This document shows, in pieces, positions 1-8,081 of a stretch of DNA of 33,325 nt (positions within the stretch are counted from its first letter, which is position 1; every line of letters starts with the position of its first letter). The notes beneath the pieces were generated by a model, which did no database searches, had not been told where the DNA came from, and was given only the letters and a program-made list of their open reading frames with translations. Position numbers and translations under genes: made by a program. Source of the DNA: Bizionia sp. Lineage in GTDB: Bacteria; Bacteroidota; Bacteroidia; Flavobacteriales; Flavobacteriaceae. The stretch is from the NCBI GenBank assembly GCA_020631395.1, contig JAHDHI010000056.1:1-33325 (forward strand). The letters are read 5' to 3'.

Positions 1-36
1 ATTTCAAACCCAAAATACAAACCAAATTTGCCTGTT

Positions 37-231
37 TTAACAATCGAACTCAGGTCTATAGTGTTTTATGCCAAAGAAAATAAAAGACAACGAAAGGAAT
101 ATGGAAACATATCCCAAAATTTCGTTTGTTGAATAGTCCAAGTTGTCTATGCCCAAGGTGAGGTGCAACATAAAAATGACAAAACCTGCAAGTAGTCCGT
201 AGAAACCATATTTTAAAACTGTACTTTTCAT
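37..231 (-). CDS. DUF4199-like membrane protein, N-terminal part (probably frameshifted)
   Basis: Encodes 64 residues with two hydrophobic segments, about 7-26 and 37-54. The pattern MKSTVLKYG at the start and SLSFIFFGIKHYR near the end is what I recall of the N-terminus of DUF4199 proteins, which are small flavobacterial membrane proteins of about 170 residues and unknown function. The frame stops soon after KHYR. In another frame the sequence continues D-L-S-S-I-V-K-T-G-K-F-G from just after KHYR, and the family usually has KHYRD or KHFRD there, so a two-base loss is plausible. The rest would lie left of the window. A TAnnTTTG promoter box sits 27 bases upstream. It is next to a LuxR-type membrane regulator, a pairing I recall from related genomes. 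The family call is moderate; whether this is a pseudogene, a sequencing error or a short real protein is open. Confidence 0.55.
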   Translation of the reverse strand: MKSTVLKYGFYGLLAGFVIFMLHLTLGIDNLDYSTNEILGYVSIFLSLSFIFFGIKHYRPEFDC

Positions 232-257
232 AAAGAATGTTGTTTTTGTTAGTTATC

Positions 258-265
258 CAAAAGTA
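258..265 (-). promoter_or_regulatory. Promoter -7 box for the DUF4199-like gene
   Basis: The plus strand reads CAAAAGTA, which is TACTTTTG on the minus strand and matches the Bacteroidota -7 consensus TAnnTTTG. It lies 27 bases before the ATG at 231. No clear -33 TTG was seen. Confidence 0.45.
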
Positions 266-336
266 TGGCATAGCTCTAAAGATGGACTCATACTAAAGTA
301 CCAAAACACTCGTACTTTTGTATGAAAATAAGGTTT

Positions 337-747
337 TTAGATGATTTGAAGCGTTTTTGCTATTTGAACGGCTTGTGTACGCCGTTTAGCATTCAACTTT
401 ACCAATATGTTGGAAACATGTGTTTTTATGGTGCTTTCAGAGAGGAACAACTTGTCGGCTATTTCTTTGTTGGATAAACCTTCTGAAATGTTTTGAAGCA
501 CTTCGTATTCGCGTTTGCTTATGTCTAGCTCTTCGATTTTATCGTGGTTTATGGTTGTCGAAACATTCACGGGTTTCCGCAAACTTCTTTTATTGATGTA
601 GATTCCTATAAAAAAGAAGATTATGGCGATTATGGCAATTACGATTTCAGTTTTCAAATTGTTGGAAATCAATGCGTGTTTGCTAAATTTAAAGAGCAAG
701 AATATGGCTAAGATGAGAGCGCTAAAAACAAGTATTGTCTTTTTCAT
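337..747 (-). CDS. Membrane-anchored LuxR-type HTH transcriptional regulator
   Basis: 136 residues. Two hydrophobic segments near residues 4-20 and 33-50 are followed by a C-terminal GerE/LuxR helix-turn-helix at about 78-133. The HTH shows the family pattern REYEVLQNISEGLSNKEIA, then LSESTIKTHVSNIL and a C-terminal KRRTQAV. There is no receiver domain, so this is not a classical response regulator. It is a small membrane-tethered DNA-binding protein of a kind often found beside DUF4199 genes in flavobacteria, and the two probably act together. ATG start at 747. The signal sensed is unknown. Confidence 0.8.
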   Translation of the reverse strand: MKKTILVFSALILAIFLLFKFSKHALISNNLKTEIVIAIIAIIFFFIGIYINKRSLRKPVNVSTTINHDKIEELDISKREYEVLQNISEGLSNKEIADKLFLSESTIKTHVSNILVKLNAKRRTQAVQIAKTLQII

Positions 748-830
748 GTCTGTTTTTCCGAAAAATGAAAATCTGGTTAATCGTTTACATCTTTTCGACT
801 TTCTGGAAAAGAATGTTTCATGGTTTAAAA

Positions 831-1769
831 TTAATAAAATTTTGCTTTGATCTTGTCAACTATGGTTTGTGCCAATTTTTCCTTGCTTTCCACAGTCCAG
901 CCAGCAACGTGTGGGGATAGTATGATATTTTCTGCTTGTATTAGGTATTGAAAGGCTTCTGGTATCTCATTGTTGGTGAATAGGTTTTCGAAAGACGACT
1001 TTTCATACTCCAAGACATCTAATCCAGCCCCTAGGATCTTGCCAGACTTTAGAGCATTCACCAAGTCTGCTGTTATGGTACTTTTGCCACGAGCTGTATT
1101 TATGAACCAAAAGGGTCTATGAAATGCATTTATGAAGGCATTGTTTATCATACCAGTTGTCAAAGGAGTTTCAGGCGTATGCAAACTTACGACGTCCACA
1201 TGTCTTTGGAAATCTTCCAAAGTGACTTGTTCGGCATTTTGATCTCCTACGTCAGGTTTTATGTCATAGCACAAGACTCGAACATCGAAACCTCGCAATT
1301 TCTTGGCGAAGGCCTTTCCCATGTTGCCATAGCCAATCAGACCAACGGTTTTTCCATCCAACTCTATTCCTCGATTGTCTTCTCTAAGCCATCTACCTTG
1401 ACGAACCTCCTTGTCGGACTTGTTCAATTTGTTGAACAAAGACAATAACATTGCCAAGCTATGCTCTCCTACCGCATTGCGATTCCCTTCTGGTGCAGCT
1501 ATTAGGGTTATACCTTTTTTTTCAGCATGTTCACAATCTATGTTTTCCAATCCGGCACCTACTCGTCCTATGAACTTTAGGCGAGTAGCTTTATCAATAA
1601 AACTCGCATCTATGCTAAATCTGCTCCTTATGATGAAACCATCATAGTTGTGAATTATCTTTTCAATGTCTTCTTTTGAAGCTGTATAATTTTCATCATT
1701 GCTGCAACCCAAGGCGTTCAGTTGGTCTATTAACAAAGGATGATTGGTGTCCAAGTGTAGAATTTTCAT
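831..1769 (-). CDS. D-isomer 2-hydroxyacid dehydrogenase (phosphoglycerate dehydrogenase-like)
   Basis: 312 residues, the usual length for a single-domain-pair enzyme of the NAD-dependent D-2-hydroxyacid dehydrogenase family. Visible motifs are GRVGAGLENID at about 68-78, the dinucleotide-binding GxGxxG at Gly146-Gly148-Gly151 (GLIGYGNMG), the substrate and catalytic Arg227 in NTARG, the acidic DVLEYE at 251-256, and catalytic His287 in SPHVAGWT. It lacks the C-terminal ACT domain of full-length SerA, so the substrate could be 3-phosphoglycerate or another 2-hydroxyacid. It is a cytoplasmic oxidoreductase. ATG start at 1769. It lies downstream of the cupin gene on the same strand. Confidence 0.88.
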   Translation of the reverse strand: MKILHLDTNHPLLIDQLNALGCSNDENYTASKEDIEKIIHNYDGFIIRSRFSIDASFIDKATRLKFIGRVGAGLENIDCEHAEKKGITLIAAPEGNRNAVGEHSLAMLLSLFNKLNKSDKEVRQGRWLREDNRGIELDGKTVGLIGYGNMGKAFAKKLRGFDVRVLCYDIKPDVGDQNAEQVTLEDFQRHVDVVSLHTPETPLTTGMINNAFINAFHRPFWFINTARGKSTITADLVNALKSGKILGAGLDVLEYEKSSFENLFTNNEIPEAFQYLIQAENIILSPHVAGWTVESKEKLAQTIVDKIKAKFY

Positions 1770-1844
1770 GTTTTTTTGCCACGGAAGTGGTAATTTTTTG
1801 ATTATTGAATTTGGTCTTGACCATAATCAACTCGATAAATGTTT

Positions 1845-2210
1845 TTATATGGAAGGATATTCGGTTTGAGTTTTTTCATGTGTCACGTCTCCAGTGTGTG
1901 CCGTAGTCTGCTTCTCGAAAAGCAACACGTGTACCTCTTCTCCGTTTTTGGTAGTTGGATTGTGTTCCACCCCTTTTGGGACCACAATTATTTCTCCTTC
2001 CTTCACGATTTCGGTTCTGTCTCTAAATTGCATGTATAAAGTTCCTTTTATTACTTGAAACAATTCATCTTCTTCCTTATGGCTATGCCAAACGAACTCG
2101 CCTTGCAGTTTGGCAAGGAGAACCTGCATGTTGTCTACTGTTGCAATTCTATGAGGATGCCATTGTTGGGTAAATTTTAAATGCTTTTCCTTAATGTTTA
2201 TTGACTTCAC
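1845..2210 (-). CDS. Small cupin-domain protein
   Basis: 121 residues with one conserved cupin barrel. The metal-binding first motif is visible as WHSHKEEDELFQVIKG at about 41-56, and the second as VPKGVEHNP around 77-85. The start is a GTG at 2210, because the first internal ATG would remove the N-terminal strand. Proteins of this length are stand-alone cupins of many functions (sugar isomerases, dioxygenase-like proteins or ligand sensors), and nothing here fixes the substrate. It lies between mgtE and the dehydrogenase gene on the same strand, with gaps of about 75-90 bases. Confidence 0.8.
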   Translation of the reverse strand: MKSINIKEKHLKFTQQWHPHRIATVDNMQVLLAKLQGEFVWHSHKEEDELFQVIKGTLYMQFRDRTEIVKEGEIIVVPKGVEHNPTTKNGEEVHVLLFEKQTTAHTGDVTHEKTQTEYPSI

Positions 2211-2299
2211 TTGTAACGCCTATTTTATGGTTCTGAGGCTTAAATTTACAAAGTTTAATGTTAATTGGAGTATTGGTATGGTCTTGATTTTAGGCTACA

Positions 2300-3673
2300 T
2301 CATATGTTTAGAATCAATTTTGCGATCCAAAAGTAGATTAAAATGCCGAAGATGTCATTGCTAGTCGTAATGAAGGGGCCGGTTGCTATGGCTGGATCAA
2401 TTCCTTTCTTGTCCAAAAATAGCGGGACAAAGGTGCCAATTAGCCCAGCGACAATGATGACGACTATCAAAGATACAGATATGGCCAATGCTTTGGGAAT
2501 CTCTTTCGTATAACCCCAAACAAATAAGAATAGGAACAAGGCTAGTATTAGACCATTCAAAGCAGCCAATAGCATTTCTTTGATCAAACGATTGTTGATG
2601 CTTCCTTTGACGTCGTCGTTAGCTAGACCTTGAACGATGATGGCACTGGACTGTACGCCAACATTACCTGCCATTGCAGCTATTAATGGCGTAAAGAAGA
2701 AAAGTACTGCATATTTCTGGAATGCACCATGAAAGCCTTCCATTATCAAAAAGGCACCAATGCCTCCAAGAAGTCCCAGGAAAAGCCAAGGCAACCTTGC
2801 CCTGGTTAGTTCTATGATGCTATCATCTGCTTCGACATCTTGGGTGATACCAGCTGCAAGTTGATAGTCCTTTTCTGCTTCTTCTTTAATTACATCTACG
2901 ATGTCGTCTATGGTGATGCGTCCCAGGAGCGTCTTGTTTTCATCTACTACCGGAATCGCTTCCAAGTCATATTTCTGCATGACTCTGGCGACTTCATCTG
3001 GGGCTTCGTCCACCTTTACATAGTCTACCTTTGGTATGTATACTGTGGAAATGTGAGCTCTAGGGGATGCCATGAGCAAGTCTTTCAAGGATAGACGCCC
3101 TATCAGCCTATCTGCATCATCTACCACATAGATGGAATGTACCCTGGTAACTTCTTCAGCTTGCGCCCTCATTTCTTTGACGCATTGGGTTACCGTCCAA
3201 TTTTCATTGACACTGACAAGTTCTTTTGCCATCAAGGCACCAGCAGTATCTTCGTCATAGGTAAGCAATTCTTGAATTTCTGCCTTGTGTTCCTCATCTT
3301 CAATCTTGGAAATAACCTCTTCCTGTCTTTCCTCCGGGAGTTCCGCTATGATGTCTGCAGCATCATCCGTATCCAATTCTTCGATTTCCTCGGCAATTTC
3401 CTTTGCGGACAGGGTCGAAAGGATTTTTTCACGGTCATCATCGTCAAGCTCCATCAGGATTTCCGATGTTTTTTCGCTATCTAGGAGTTTTATGATGTAG
3501 GTAGCTTGCTCAATTTTAAGTTCTTCTAAAATTTCAGCGGTATCGGCGTGGTGTAAGTCATTTAACAGTTCAAGGATTTTTGTGTCACTTCTTGAATCTA
3601 CCAATTGCTCTACATTGTCAATAAGTTCGTCACTTATTTTAAACTGAATATTTTTGTTGTTTTCTTCCACCAA
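2300..3673 (-). CDS. mgtE: Magnesium transporter MgtE
   Basis: 457 residues, the normal MgtE length. The order is an acidic, helical MgtE_N domain at about 30-135 (ILMELDDDDREKIL, EELDTDDAADIIAELP), the TAGALMAKELVSV linker, a pair of CBS domains at about 140-260 (the cytosolic Mg2+ sensor), and a C-terminal channel domain with five hydrophobic helices from about 285 to the end. It imports Mg2+ (and possibly Co2+) at the inner membrane as a dimer gated by intracellular Mg2+. The start is TTG at 3673 or the adjoining GTG at 3670; there is no nearby ATG. It lies directly downstream of rsmA, a common arrangement in flavobacteria. Confidence 0.93.
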   Translation of the reverse strand: MVEENNKNIQFKISDELIDNVEQLVDSRSDTKILELLNDLHHADTAEILEELKIEQATYIIKLLDSEKTSEILMELDDDDREKILSTLSAKEIAEEIEELDTDDAADIIAELPEERQEEVISKIEDEEHKAEIQELLTYDEDTAGALMAKELVSVNENWTVTQCVKEMRAQAEEVTRVHSIYVVDDADRLIGRLSLKDLLMASPRAHISTVYIPKVDYVKVDEAPDEVARVMQKYDLEAIPVVDENKTLLGRITIDDIVDVIKEEAEKDYQLAAGITQDVEADDSIIELTRARLPWLFLGLLGGIGAFLIMEGFHGAFQKYAVLFFFTPLIAAMAGNVGVQSSAIIVQGLANDDVKGSINNRLIKEMLLAALNGLILALFLFLFVWGYTKEIPKALAISVSLIVVIIVAGLIGTFVPLFLDKKGIDPAIATGPFITTSNDIFGILIYFWIAKLILNI

Positions 3674-3759
3674 AGACTAGTTTGAAAATACTATAAAAAT
3701 CGACTTTTATTTATGTTGTTGGTAGTCGAAATGCACAAAATAGCATTTTAGATTATATT

Positions 3760-4566
3760 TTATTCCGTGTCCAAAGCATCCTTTTCTATAAAACTGGTGA
3801 GCTCTATGAACTGGGAGACGTTTAATTGTTCTGGACGTTTGCCAAAGATACCATTTGCTTTTAAATTATCACTTAGATTCAATGTTTTTAAACTGTTACG
3901 AAGTGTTTTTCTTCGTTGTTGAAAAGCTGTTTTTACAACCTTGAAAAACAACTTCTCGTCGCAAGGCAAACTATAATTTGCTTTTCTGGTGAGTCTTAAA
4001 ACTCCAGATTCCACTCTTGGAGGAGGATTGAAAACGGTAGGAGGTACGGTAAATAGATATTCTGCATCGTAGAAAGCTTGTGTTAAAACCGACAAGATGC
4101 CATATACTTTACTACCTTCCTTGGAACAGATGCGCTCGGCAACTTCTTTTTGAAACATTCCGGAAAATTCTGGAATTTGATCTCGCAACTCCAAGGTTTT
4201 GAACACGATCTGTGTAGATATGTTATAAGGGAAGTTTCCGATTATTGCAAAGGGTTCGTCTTTGAAGGTTTCACTTAGGTCGTACTTTAAAAAATCCTTT
4301 TCTAGTATTCTTGGTGTTAGATTTAGATAGTTGCTTTGCAAATATTCGACACTTTCAGCATCTATTTCTATAACATAGGTCGTAATGGGTTTTTTTAGCA
4401 AGTACTTTGTTAAAACACCCATTCCTGGACCTATTTCCAAAACAGTCTTGTAATCTTTTAGAAGCAAGGAGTCCGCAATTTGTTCAGCTATGGTTTCATC
4501 TTCTAAAAAATGCTGACCTAAGAACTTCTTGGCTTTTACTTGGTGGTTATTTGGTCTCTGAGCCAT
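3760..4566 (-). CDS. rsmA: 16S rRNA (adenine1518-N6/adenine1519-N6)-dimethyltransferase RsmA (KsgA)
   Basis: 268 residues, normal for the family. It dimethylates the two adjacent adenines in the helix 45 loop of 16S rRNA late in 30S assembly. Motifs are [11 protein letters not shown] at 13-23, the SAM-binding [12 protein letters not shown] at about 42-53, the acidic VIEID, and the catalytic NFPYNIS at about 111-117. The C-terminal domain ends with the typical [10 protein letters not shown] and [16 protein letters not shown] start at 4566. The first 20 bases overlap the end of the upstream membrane-protein gene, which suggests translational coupling. Confidence 0.96.
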   Translation of the reverse strand: MAQRPNNHQVKAKKFLGQHFLEDETIAEQIADSLLLKDYKTVLEIGPGMGVLTKYLLKKPITTYVIEIDAESVEYLQSNYLNLTPRILEKDFLKYDLSETFKDEPFAIIGNFPYNISTQIVFKTLELRDQIPEFSGMFQKEVAERICSKEGSKVYGILSVLTQAFYDAEYLFTVPPTVFNPPPRVESGVLRLTRKANYSLPCDEKLFFKVVKTAFQQRRKTLRNSLKTLNLSDNLKANGIFGKRPEQLNVSQFIELTSFIEKDALDTE

Positions 4567-4960
4567 AGTTATTCGTTTTTCTATTAAAAATTCGACTAGA
4601 GCCTAGTATTAAACACATTTCAATTATCATTATCGAAATTAGAAAATAAAAGACATAGCCAATTAAATCTATTCTATTTGAAACATAGACTTCAGGTGCT
4701 TCCAAAGCATATAGTTTTCGCGTTATTGATTTTGTTGCATTGTATGGAATAACATTAAGGATGACAATCATCATTAACTTTGTATGCCATTTTGTTTTGA
4801 AGACAAGGATAGGCAAGATTACTTGGGCTATCGTCAAACCAACAAACATTCCTACTCTGCCACTATCATGCAAATCTGTAAAGATGAAAATTACACAGGT
4901 TACTACAATAAGCAGATTTTCAATGACATATGTGGAATGCTGCTTGATTTCTTTCTTCAA
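4547..4960 (-). CDS. Small four-helix membrane protein, unknown function
   Basis: 137 residues. Hydrophobic segments lie near 11-28, 37-55, 58-73 and 98-120, with a polar C-terminus rich in Asn and Lys. I do not recognise a family. It starts with TTG at 4960, six bases after the stop of the DUF4286 gene, and runs 20 bases into rsmA, so it sits inside that operon. In relatives I recall, DUF4286 and rsmA are adjacent, so this gene may be a lineage-specific insertion. The start is uncertain because no ATG fits near the beginning. Confidence 0.6.
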   Translation of the reverse strand: MKKEIKQHSTYVIENLLIVVTCVIFIFTDLHDSGRVGMFVGLTIAQVILPILVFKTKWHTKLMMIVILNVIPYNATKSITRKLYALEAPEVYVSNRIDLIGYVFYFLISIMIIEMCLILGSSRIFNRKTNNYGSETK

Positions 4961-4966
4961 AACCAG

Positions 4967-5290
4967 TTATTTGAAATTTACTGAATATTCATCAATAATT
5001 TCCAGTTCTGTTCTAAAAGTTAGCATTTTATCTGCAAATTTCTTCAGCCCATCAGTTCTAAGTCTTTCGGCATCCTCCCTATAGTACGCATCCAATGCTT
5101 CACGGGAATAGGAACGGTATTGAATGGAGTAGGTTTGTCCTCCCATTTCTTCTTCTATGAGTACCTTGGTTAATTTTGCATCTTTGAACTTACCAGTGGC
5201 CAATACTTGTGGAATGTGTTCCTTTATCCATTTTAACCATTCGTCGTGAGCACTATCATCTATGTTGACCGTTACATTGTATATGTACAT
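4967..5290 (-). CDS. DUF4286 family protein
   Basis: 107 residues from the ATG at 5290. The MYIYNVTVNID start, the WLKWIKEHIPQVLATG helix, the GGQTYSIQYRS strand and the C-terminal FADKMLTFRTELEII are typical of DUF4286, a small ferredoxin-like-fold cytoplasmic family of unknown function in Bacteroidota. The frame is open for 14 more codons upstream to a TTG at 5332, but a promoter -7 box at 5330-5337 lies on that extension, which favours the ATG. First gene of the unit leading to rsmA and probably mgtE. Confidence 0.85.
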   Translation of the reverse strand: MYIYNVTVNIDDSAHDEWLKWIKEHIPQVLATGKFKDAKLTKVLIEEEMGGQTYSIQYRSYSREALDAYYREDAERLRTDGLKKFADKMLTFRTELEIIDEYSVNFK

Positions 5291-5329
5291 CTTGAATTGT
5301 GATTTTTTGCTTTTGAAACAATTGATTTG

Positions 5330-5337
5330 CAAAAATA
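5330..5337 (-). promoter_or_regulatory. Promoter -7 box for the DUF4286-rsmA unit
   Basis: The plus strand reads CAAAAATA, which is TATTTTTG on the minus strand and fits TAnnTTTG. It lies 40 bases before the chosen ATG at 5290 and just after the end of the acetyltransferase gene. Confidence 0.5.
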
Positions 5338-5350
5338 GACTATTTGTTTA

Positions 5351-5911
5351 TCAATATCGAGGGATCTGAACTGAACCTTGTTGTTGTTCCAAGTTTTTCA
5401 CATACAGCAAGAGTTCCTCACCATTGTCAAACGGGGTTACTTTTTTCTCATAGGTCAAGCCTAGTTTTTCCAACAAAGCAATGGAACTTTTATTGGTAGG
5501 AAGCGTAATTGCTGCAATTTTCTTTAAATTGAAAGAGTCCTTGGCCAGTTCTATGATTTTTAAGGAGGATTCATAGCCGTAACCTTTACGTTCATAATCC
5601 GGTAGCATGGCAAAACCTATGTCCACATCATCCAAGTTATCTCGTTTTATGAGTCCACAAGTCCCTATGGATTTTAGATTCTCTTCTTTCAATTGAAGCT
5701 TGTAAAATCCAAAACCATGATTTGCATAACTTTTAAGATGTCCTTCCTTGATGGCATTTTCTGCTTGTTTCAGTGTTTTTATGTTGCGTTCTCCAATGTA
5801 TTTTAACCAATTGGGAGTGTTTGTCAACTTCAAAAAAAAGGGTGCGTCATCCAAGGTGAACTTTGAAATGACAAGTCTGGTTGTTTCAGCTATGATCATT
5901 TGGTCTTTCAA
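5351..5911 (-). CDS. GNAT family N-acetyltransferase (RimJ/RimL type)
   Basis: 186 residues. It begins with the ETTRLVISKFTLDDAPFFLKL pattern usual for the Acetyltransf_3/RimJ-RimL branch. The central DDVDIGFAMLPDYERKGYGYE holds the acetyl-CoA pyrophosphate-binding loop (RKGYGYE, a form of Q/RxxGxG/A), followed by AITLPTNKSSIALLEKLGL, the classic asparagine-serine helix. It transfers acetyl from acetyl-CoA to an amine, and the substrate cannot be read. The start is TTG at 5911, overlapping the stop of the upstream TPR gene; an ATG at 5899 is an alternative that loses four residues. Probably translated in coupling with the TPR gene. Confidence 0.87.
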   Translation of the reverse strand: MKDQMIIAETTRLVISKFTLDDAPFFLKLTNTPNWLKYIGERNIKTLKQAENAIKEGHLKSYANHGFGFYKLQLKEENLKSIGTCGLIKRDNLDDVDIGFAMLPDYERKGYGYESSLKIIELAKDSFNLKKIAAITLPTNKSSIALLEKLGLTYEKKVTPFDNGEELLLYVKNLEQQQGSVQIPRY

Positions 5912-7683
5912 TTTATGGCATCACCTCTCAATGCTCTAAATTTTTTGCGAGCCTCCACAAAGTATATGCTATCCGCATGATTGAACAATATTGTTTCATA
6001 CAACATTTTGGCTTTTTCAGGCAAAGCCAGCTCATCGGAGTACAATTCGGCCAAAGCAAATAGAGCATCGTCGATGAGGATGCCTTCTTTGTAGTTATCG
6101 ATTAGTTTCTCGTAGTTGTCCTTTGCTTTTTCGAATTCTTGAAGGGTTTCGAACAATTGAGCTTGCTTTAAAAGCGTTTGCGGAATTATAGCTTCAGTTT
6201 TATGGTTTTCTAGAATGGTGCCCAGCATGGCTATGGCTTCGTCTTTTTTATTTTGAAAGGCCAATAGATCTGCCTTGGCATAGCTTTTTAAGGCCACTTG
6301 GAGAGAATCGTCCAACTTGTTGTCGGAAATCAACAATTTCAAATCCAAAGCATCATTTGCCGTTAGTTGCGATGTGGAGGACTTTAGTATTTTTAGTTGA
6401 GACTCAGCCCATTTGAAATCACCTTTGTAGTAGCTTGTCTTGGCAACCTTGAATCTTGCTTCTTGGGATAACGTGCTGTTTTTTAGACTACGCTGTATTT
6501 GCGTGTAATAGATTAATGCTTCATTGAACTTTTCTTCAAGCACGAGAATGTCTCCCAATTCTAGTTTTATCTTTGCTAGGTGAAAGTTTGAAAGATTCAA
6601 TGTCAAGCTTTCCTTTAAAAGCGCAATGGCTTTGTCTGTATCGTCTAGGTTGAAAGCCAAGAAATGAGCATGGGCAATCTGTATGTTGATGGTGTTGGCA
6701 TACTGTCCATATTCATTGATGATGTTCAAAAATTTGTCGTTTATGACATCGTAATCCTTCTTGGAAGCCAATTCCACTTCTATTTTGATGCTATTGTAGT
6801 GTGCGTCTATCTTGGTGTCGATGTCTTGGGAATTCTCTATGATGAATTGAAAAATGCCTTTTGCAGTGTCGAATTTTTCGTTGTTGTATGCTATCATTGC
6901 CAACTCCTCAACCCTGTCCAAAGTAGCTAGCTCTCTCTTGTATATGGCTTTTTCTTGAATGAATGCCTTTTTGTAGTCTTTTTGTTGAATGAATAGCCAA
7001 CTGAGCATTTCGTTCCAAAGGAGGTTTGGATGGGTCTGTATTTTCTTCAATAGAATCCTTTTTAGGATTATGTTGTTTTCATTTGCACTGTTCTCGCTTA
7101 TGAACGTGCTGAACTCTCGTTTTATGTTGTTGATGTATGATAGGTTTATCTCGGAAAAATTTATGTAGCTATTGAACATTTTTTCAATGTCCCCTTGTTC
7201 TCCATAGATGCGAGCCAATTGCATGTTGAAATTGAGATCTGGTTTCAATGACATTGCTTTCTCATAAGTTTCAATGGCTTGATCCAATAGGGAAAGGCTC
7301 TCGAACCTTCGTCCTATTGCATAGGCATAATTGGCATTGTCTTCTATGGATTTAATGGCTTTGTCGTAATTTAGCTTGGAATTGATCGTGTCATTTTGAA
7401 GTGAATAATTGTATCCCAACTCAATTAAAAGCGGACTGTAATTTCTTTTGGACAGTTGTTCTTCAATCAAGGTTTTTGCTTCCTGGAATTGTTCCAATTG
7501 TTGATGTGTCTTTATCAACTGGATGATGTAACTGGGGTTGTTCTTGTTCTTTTCAACCAGATTTCTGTATGATATCAATGCTTTTTCAAACTCCCCATTT
7601 TTAAAATACTCTCTAGCAACTATATCGTCTTGGGCAAACGTGCACATGGTAGAGAAAAGAAGGAGGACAATTAAGAATCGCAT
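5908..7683 (-). CDS. Secreted or periplasmic tetratricopeptide-repeat protein
   Basis: 591 residues from the ATG at 7683. This start gives a clean signal peptide, MRFLIVLLLFSTMCTFAQ, ending at Ala17-Gln18 as is common in flavobacteria. The frame is open to a TTG at 7746, but the promoter box at 7711-7718 lies inside that extension. The mature part is almost wholly helical TPR-like repeats with typical spacing, for example FKNGEFEKALISYRNLVEK, LDQAIETYEKAMSLKP and FEKAKDNYEKLIDNYKEG. Such proteins are protein-binding scaffolds in the periplasm or on the outer membrane; no enzyme domain is seen. It is followed at once by the GNAT gene. The partner is unknown. Confidence 0.85.
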   Translation of the reverse strand: MRFLIVLLLFSTMCTFAQDDIVAREYFKNGEFEKALISYRNLVEKNKNNPSYIIQLIKTHQQLEQFQEAKTLIEEQLSKRNYSPLLIELGYNYSLQNDTINSKLNYDKAIKSIEDNANYAYAIGRRFESLSLLDQAIETYEKAMSLKPDLNFNMQLARIYGEQGDIEKMFNSYINFSEINLSYINNIKREFSTFISENSANENNIILKRILLKKIQTHPNLLWNEMLSWLFIQQKDYKKAFIQEKAIYKRELATLDRVEELAMIAYNNEKFDTAKGIFQFIIENSQDIDTKIDAHYNSIKIEVELASKKDYDVINDKFLNIINEYGQYANTINIQIAHAHFLAFNLDDTDKAIALLKESLTLNLSNFHLAKIKLELGDILVLEEKFNEALIYYTQIQRSLKNSTLSQEARFKVAKTSYYKGDFKWAESQLKILKSSTSQLTANDALDLKLLISDNKLDDSLQVALKSYAKADLLAFQNKKDEAIAMLGTILENHKTEAIIPQTLLKQAQLFETLQEFEKAKDNYEKLIDNYKEGILIDDALFALAELYSDELALPEKAKMLYETILFNHADSIYFVEARKKFRALRGDAIN

Positions 7684-7710
7684 AACAACATTAACTTTTT
7701 GTAAATATAA

Positions 7711-7718
7711 CAAAAGTA
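7711..7718 (-). promoter_or_regulatory. Promoter -7 box for the TPR gene
   Basis: The plus strand reads CAAAAGTA, which is TACTTTTG on the minus strand and fits TAnnTTTG. It is 28 bases before the ATG at 7683 and supports that start. Confidence 0.5.
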
Positions 7719-7740
7719 TGATCCAGATATTGTGAAATAA

Positions 7741-7774
7741 ATGCAAAAACCTGAAGGTTGTCAGTTTTTTGCAT
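7741..7774 (-). terminator. Hairpin terminator behind the 41-residue gene
   Basis: ATGCAAAAACCTGA (7741-7754) pairs with TCAGTTTTTTGCAT (7761-7774). That is a 14-position stem with one mismatch and a six-base loop. The stem carries an A tract on one arm and a T tract on the other, so it could work in either direction. It lies between the small gene ending at 7817 and the TPR promoter, separating two transcription units. Confidence 0.6.
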
Positions 7775-7816
7775 TTATTAAGGATTTAACAAAACCAATA
7801 AAAATAGACTCAAACT

Positions 7817-7942
7817 CTAGTTGTTTACTATTGTCATTTCACTATTCTTTTGGTTGTTCACTTTTTTGAAATCTGATGAAAATACTTTTGCTGCTATGAC
7901 TATTAAGGCAACAAGTAGGAATAAGCGTTTGATGTTTTTCAT
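7817..7942 (-). CDS. 41-residue membrane or exported peptide, unknown
   Basis: A short minus-strand reading frame, ATG at 7942 to TAG at 7817. The peptide starts MKNIKRLFLLVALIVIAAK, a charged N-terminus followed by one hydrophobic helix (residues 7-19). It then has a polar tail rich in Lys, Asn and Ser ending in TIVNN. It could be a small single-helix membrane protein or a signal-anchored peptide. Support comes from its own promoter box 53 bases upstream (7995-8002) and a strong terminator downstream (7741-7774). It lies between serS and the TPR gene and I do not recognise it. Confidence 0.55.
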   Translation of the reverse strand: MKNIKRLFLLVALIVIAAKVFSSDFKKVNNQKNSEMTIVNN

Positions 7943-7994
7943 TTGTTCAGGGAGTTTTGGGAATTCTAAATTTGATAAAAATAACCTAACAAAC

Positions 7995-8002
7995 CAAACT
8001 TA
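7995..8002 (-). promoter_or_regulatory. Promoter -7 box for the 41-residue gene
   Basis: The plus strand reads CAAACTTA, which is TAAGTTTG on the minus strand and fits TAnnTTTG. It is 53 bases before the ATG at 7942. Confidence 0.4.
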
Positions 8003-8007
8003 ATTTC

Positions 8008-8026
8008 AAAAAATCGTTGAACAACG
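8008..8026 (-). terminator. Weak possible terminator after serS
   Basis: On the minus strand a short stem, CGTT-GTTC-AACG, is followed by ATTTTTT. It lies about 56 bases after the serS stop. The stem is short, so this is tentative. Confidence 0.3.
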
Positions 8027-8081
8027 GTAAAAATTAACACTTAAACGATAAAATGTATGGAAAGTTTACTTTTTTAATTCG

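Noticed and set aside
295-318. AAAGTAC/GTACTTT inverted repeat near 300, and a plus-strand TACTTTTG, as promoter or operator
   Set aside because: No plus-strand gene follows, and the repeat is short with a ten-base loop; chance is likely.
1776-1793. TTGCCAC-GGAA-GTGGTAA hairpin before the dehydrogenase start, as a terminator of the cupin gene
   Set aside because: On the minus strand it is followed by A, not T. The T tract lies on the wrong side, and no plus-strand gene ends there.
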